Positions 59,481-64,000 of a stretch of 64,000 nt of DNA are shown here, in pieces. The position numbers and the translations under genes are program-made. The first letter of the stretch is position 1. The number at the start of each line of letters is the position of its first letter. This DNA is from Myoxocephalus aenaeus (taxonomy: Eukaryota > Chordata > Actinopteri > Perciformes > Cottidae), in NCBI GenBank assembly GCA_038501785.1, contig JBAMJR010000042.1, forward strand, positions 1,425,001-1,489,000, written 5' to 3'. The notes under the pieces were generated by a model. The model made no database searches and had not been told where the DNA came from. It saw only the letters and a list, made by a program, of their open reading frames with translations.

Positions 59481-59929
59481 TTTCTCCAGATGAAATTGGC
59501 AAACTTTAAACTTTACACACTTGCAATGTCACGGCCTGTGTTCAAGGACTTGATTTAAGCCACCACCTTATAAAACCACATGATTCAATCAGTCTTTGTG
59601 CACCAGTTAGTCGTCGATTCGGATTCGGCAGGCTGAGAGGGGGCTAAACCCGCGCGGAGAGTTCACCGCTATTGAAAATCCATCGCTGCTTTCCGAGTGC
59701 CGTCTCCGGTCGAGTGTCAGAGTTAAAACTGCTCCCCGCTCGTTGAAGATGCTACCCCTCCTCTGAACTCCCTCACCCTCCTCCCAGAAATCCAAATGGA
59801 GAGCGGCCCGTCCCTCGGCTGACAACTGAGACATTTTGAAAGCAGGTCGGGAAAGGTTACGGCAAGGAACATGGAGCGAGGCAGTGAAAAAGACAAAAAG
59901 AATCTTGCTTTTAAAAAATAAATAAGAAA

Positions 59930-61882
59930 TGTTTTATTAGGAGCCTTGATGCTATTAAAATGCCCCAGATACATTCACCCTATAGTTCTCAATTAGACTT
60001 GACAGTTGCTGCATTACCAACAATAAATATAGCAAAGGGCTGCGCCTCGGGCCGGGAAGGACCCCTAACTATGACCCTCATATTTAATGATGAAAACAAG
60101 CAAGCGCATGCATGTGCACATCCATGCATGGGCATGTGCACACGCACACGCACACACACACACACATCCTCTCTGTGCCGTGGCTCCTTATTACACAAGC
60201 GCATTAGGGCCCTGTGAAAAGAACAGCATCTCTAGGGTTTATAAAAGCAGCAGATACGACACACGAAAAGTACACCTTTACTCATCTGAAGGGCAGAACA
60301 TGTGTTTCCTTTAAAAAAAAAAAACTATTTATTTTATTTTTCACACAACATATACATATAGCGTTTGATTCGGAAAAATATTTTCAGTTTCTGGGATGTC
60401 CCCAAAAGGATGAAGCCGGATGGGATTTTGTGGTCGGCTGCCTTTTCTTCCAGAATCACCAGCAGGTAAAATGTTCACCTTTAAAATATTTTAATGTCTT
60501 TAAGATTGATGAGCAAAAAACTTTTTTTTTTCCCAGACAAAGAATTTTTGGTGATGCCCTGACTTCTACTTTTGATGAGTAACCATTTCCCTACAAGGGG
60601 AATAATTGGTGATTCCAAAAGCAATCTGGTCCCATCGACTGTCCAGCGCTTTGGTTTATCAACATTTCTAGAAAAGCGTGACATAAGCCCAGTGTTGCCG
60701 ACTGCTTCCCAATAAAAGCAGCGAACAACACAAGCTCCAAAGATCGTTAATATAGGGAGAATATACTCCCCCAAAAATGATCATACCATGAACTCGGCCA
60801 CTGTTTACTCAGTTGTGAACTAGCAGCTTGTGGAAGACTCCGTGGTCAATCAGATCTGTAGATAACGAACAGGCCAATCATTACTTTTGGCCCGAATGTA
60901 ATGAATGGAAGAGTTTATAACAGTCCTGTGACAGCCAGGTACTGGATCTTTTTTTTTTTTTTTTTGTCAGAGCATTTGATTCATTGATTGCTGTCTGGAT
61001 GTAAAGAGAATTAAAAAAATAAAATAAAAAGGGTTTCTAAAATACATCCCAAAGCTCTAACATGGGAATCCTTCCCATCTCTATGATGTTTGAACCATTG
61101 GGATTTTCTCCATAAAAAATAATTAATACAACAAACAAACAGTGCAGACTAAGTACAAAACAGTCACGCACACCGTCAGGGGAAACATACTTCTTTACTG
61201 GGTAGAAATTTACAGTATTCTCCGTCAAGCTGTCAGTAAAATACTTCACATGTCAGAACATACAGACAATTAGAGAGCATTTCAACATCAACAGTGGAGC
61301 CAGACGTGACAATGGTGAGAGACAAAACAAACAAACGGTAAACAACGGTCTTCTGCATCGTCCCTACAGCTCTTTGTGATTAACATGTAGTTAACAGTTT
61401 ACATATCATCAAATATCTTTGACAGCGAGGCAGCTCTGGATTGAAAAGGCTTATCAGCTTCCTGTCAAAGTTTGGATTTCTCTTCAAAATAAAAGCTCCT
61501 TGACATACATCATTTCAGCCTGATCCCATAAAATTGTGTGACGTGTGCACAATGTTTATGCATCTGCTGTATTATTATCATATTTCCATTGTTGTCACAT
61601 GATGCAGTGACTGGACATCTTCTAGACTTCTTCACCAAAGTGGCTTCTCACTAAAACTAAAACAAAAAAGGAAGTACTGAGAGGCAACCATTTCCAGGTG
61701 AAACAATGTGGGATTCACAGAGCCTGTGTGCAACGCATTCTCACTGTGCTGTCACGGTACCGCACATCTCCACGAATGTGTGTCGGTGCATACTCTTGTA
61801 CAGGTACACAAACTCTCACACACACACACAAACACACATTCCCTCAGGCAGCTCTCCAGGCATGTCATTAAGCTAGAGAGTA
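59930..61882 (-). other. probable babam2 3' UTR and flank
   Basis: Downstream of the babam2 stop on the minus strand. AATAAA candidates (TTTATT on plus) are near 60329 and 59934. It holds poly-T/A runs and a CA tract; no other gene was recognised. The transcript end is not known. Confidence 0.4.
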
Positions 61883-61946
61883 CTAGAGTTTCCCGTTGGC
61901 GAAGGCTCCCTCTTGGAACTGAGGGATGAAGCTCTTGAAGTACGCC
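61883..61946 (-). CDS. babam2: babam2 (bre) last coding exon
   Basis: On the minus strand, after cacccag, the exon reads (K)AYFKSFIPQFQEGAFANGKL and TAG (61885-61883), near-identical to the C-terminus of vertebrate BABAM2/BRE (AYFK...PQFQEAAFANGKL). The first G completes a codon begun in the previous exon. Known: BABAM2 is a scaffold of the BRCA1-A and BRISC deubiquitinase complexes. Only this exon lies in the window; the intron upstream runs off the right edge. A 108-bp (CT) tract on the gene strand precedes the acceptor. Confidence 0.92.
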
Positions 61947-61950
61947 CTGG

Positions 61951-62067
<117 letters not shown>

Positions 62068-62314
62068 CAGCAAATAAAACATCAAAAATTTGACAATAAT
62101 TGCGTTTCAACTGCTTCAAAGCACATTCACTGGGTCAGTCCCAGACCCAGCATGGATGAAAAGTGCAGATGAAAGGCAGAATGTGTTTACTTGTTACAAT
62201 TACAGCTGTGCATGCGATATCTACTCTGTACGTGTTAGACATTAAAAAAAAAATATATATAACGGCATAGAAAAACAGCAGTCCACAAGGTATTTAGCCA
62301 CAGGTGGTGCGATA

Positions 62315-62317
<3 letters not shown>

Positions 62318-62352
<35 letters not shown>
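62318..62352. repeat. (GT)n microsatellite, babam2 last intron
   Basis: About 17 GT units in intron sequence. Confidence 0.93.
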
Positions 62353-62358
<6 letters not shown>

Positions 62359-62454
62359 GTCATATCAGATTCAACTCGGAACAAATACTTAATTTTTGGA
62401 AATATGATTACTTTCTTGCAGAGGGTTAGATCACTCTCATATCCCGTTGGTGTA

Positions 62455-64000
62455 ATTTGTTGGTTAGCTTAGCTTAGCATCAAGACTGGAATCAGCTAGC
62501 CTGACTGTCCACAAAAGTGACAAAATCTGCCAACCAGTTTTGGTTTTACAGGGAATTTATGTGCGATTATTTCTTGGCCAGGCCAGTGACTTCCAGACAT
62601 TATCTTTTGACTAGTGGTCATTATTGCCGGGGCTCTGGCACTCTGGGGTTCCCTGTACCCATTATTCAAGTAGTCGTATGAACCCCCTATGAGTTCTAAT
62701 AGTTATGTTATATCATTTATTTCAGAATTTAGTTGTGAAAAAAAAAAACATCCAGCATGATATGAGCAAGATTTCCCAAAAATGCCTCCTCGAACCGCCC
62801 CCGGATGCATGCTTCAAAGCCTAAACAACAACCTACAGAGTTGTAAGACCCCTCTTTGTAAAGATAATGACTTAAATAATCACAATAAAACGAAACATTG
62901 GGGAGTTACCATAGAGTTTTAGTAAAAAAAAACTGTTGTTCGGTTCAAAAATGTAAAAGTTATAAGCTTTATGTCTTTTCACAATTTGTTTGAGGCATGC
63001 TGGGTAATACAATTTGCATAAAGCTCTGACGAAGGCATGTGACGCAGTCTAAGAAACCTCCCACCTTCACAGAAGCCTACAGAGTCGAAAAACGGAAAAA
63101 GGAAGTCGGAAAAAAAAACAGTCCGGGTGCATTGGGATTTTCCAGGGACTAATATACAAAGACTCCTACAAGCTCGTAGGGTTACAAAGAGGTGTCTTTT
63201 ATTGAAATCTGACTTTGGAAAGTGTACTTATTAACAATCTAGTGAAACGTTACGGCCGCCGACGAAAATGACGGCGATGTTACGGGGTTTATGTAATGAC
63301 ATAAACTTAACAGTAAGTTAAAACATTTCTTTTCGGCTATAAACTCTTCCCACGAGGCTTTATTGTATTTCAGCAATTTAAATTAAGTTAATCAACGTTG
63401 TGGTTCCGGAGATCCTTTAGGAAACGTCACTTGACTTATTTTTCTCTTTTCCTGTCCGATAATGGGCGCCTCGGGGCTGGGGGTTAAAGAGGTTAAAGGA
63501 AAGTTACGTATTTTTTAACCCGGGTTTTATCCTCATGTTTGTAGGCAAAGCTCTTGTAGTCAAATCCAGGAGCTGACAGATGGTAATCCGGATTGTTTTG
63601 TGGAGATATTGAGATGTATTAAGATGAACCAAAGAGTAAAGAAAGAAGTACACATTATGTATTGCTCTCTGTGCCTTCTGTCGTCGCTCAGCTCTATCAA
63701 ATATTTACAGCAGTCATTAACCTTTGCCATGCACAAAGCAAAAACCTCTCCGGCTGCAGCTGACGCCTATAGATCTGCTCTCATGGGTCGTGCCAGTTCA
63801 TGTTTATTGAAGGTGGAATCAAATCTGTGAGCAGTGAATAATGGCCCGTGTGCGGTGCAGTCCAAACAATGTGGTCTTATTGTATCATATATCTAATGCA
63901 GCTCATGCATTTTTAGCGTCAATGCACTTTATGGAGAACTGAGTAAATCAAAATCTTTTAGTTTTTAGGTGTCCATTCTATTTGATTTGAACGATCTATG
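62455..64000. other. babam2 intron with interspersed-repeat segments
   Basis: 62458-62640 (gttggttagcttagcttagc onward) resembles a common teleost repeat. 62720-63480 is repeat-like, with a gagttaccatagag segment and cacaatttgtttgagg words. No exon recognised on either strand. Confidence 0.4.

Overview
This window is nuclear DNA from a ray-finned (teleost) fish, probably a percomorph. The evidence is the set of spliced vertebrate genes, short introns, many dinucleotide microsatellites, and teleost-type mobile elements (hAT, Tc1/mariner, L2-like LINE, tRNA-derived SINE). Four vertebrate loci are recognised by homology recalled from memory, with splice sites checked by eye: qrsl1 (5' end, minus strand, running off the left edge), rtn4ip1 (complete, plus), a kcns3-type silent potassium channel gene (plus, one coding exon) and fosl2 (complete, minus). 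The last exon of babam2 (minus) lies near the right edge. A lone exon like adi1 exon 2, and a decayed or unknown acidic gene, lie between rtn4ip1 and kcns3.

Layout. 1-964: first two coding exons of qrsl1. 965-1351: shared head-to-head promoter. 1352-11164: rtn4ip1, nine coding exons; its 5.3 kb intron 7 is packed with nested repeats. 11.2-17.2 kb: AT-rich spacer, a 20-bp minisatellite, possible exons of an unknown minus-strand gene, and the adi1-like exon. 17.4-25.8 kb: a duplicate of the qrsl1 intron 1/promoter-side sequence, split by an 8.07 kb nested transposon pile that contains an intact 610-codon hAT transposase. 25.8-29.85 kb: putative non-coding first exon and coding exon of kcns3. 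30-38 kb: repeat-rich intergenic DNA. 38.1-46.33 kb: fosl2 with a long 3' UTR. 46.3-61.88 kb: fosl2 upstream CpG-rich DNA and a long, mostly unique intergenic region. 61.88-64 kb: babam2 last exon and part of its last intron.

The genes are not a functional cluster. qrsl1 (mitochondrial Gln-tRNA amidotransferase) and rtn4ip1 (mitochondrial NAD(P)H oxidoreductase) share a divergent promoter, as in human 6q21. babam2-fosl2 keeps its human 2p23 order and orientation; kcns3 and adi1 are also human 2p genes, so the window joins 6q21-type and 2p-type synteny blocks. I found no undescribed enzymatic or defence system. The most striking novelty is structural: the 17.6-25.7 kb nested pile, its long-TIR AT-rich outer element, and a perfect 128-bp foldback inside the intact hAT. 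Gene names and family facts come from memory; no search was run.
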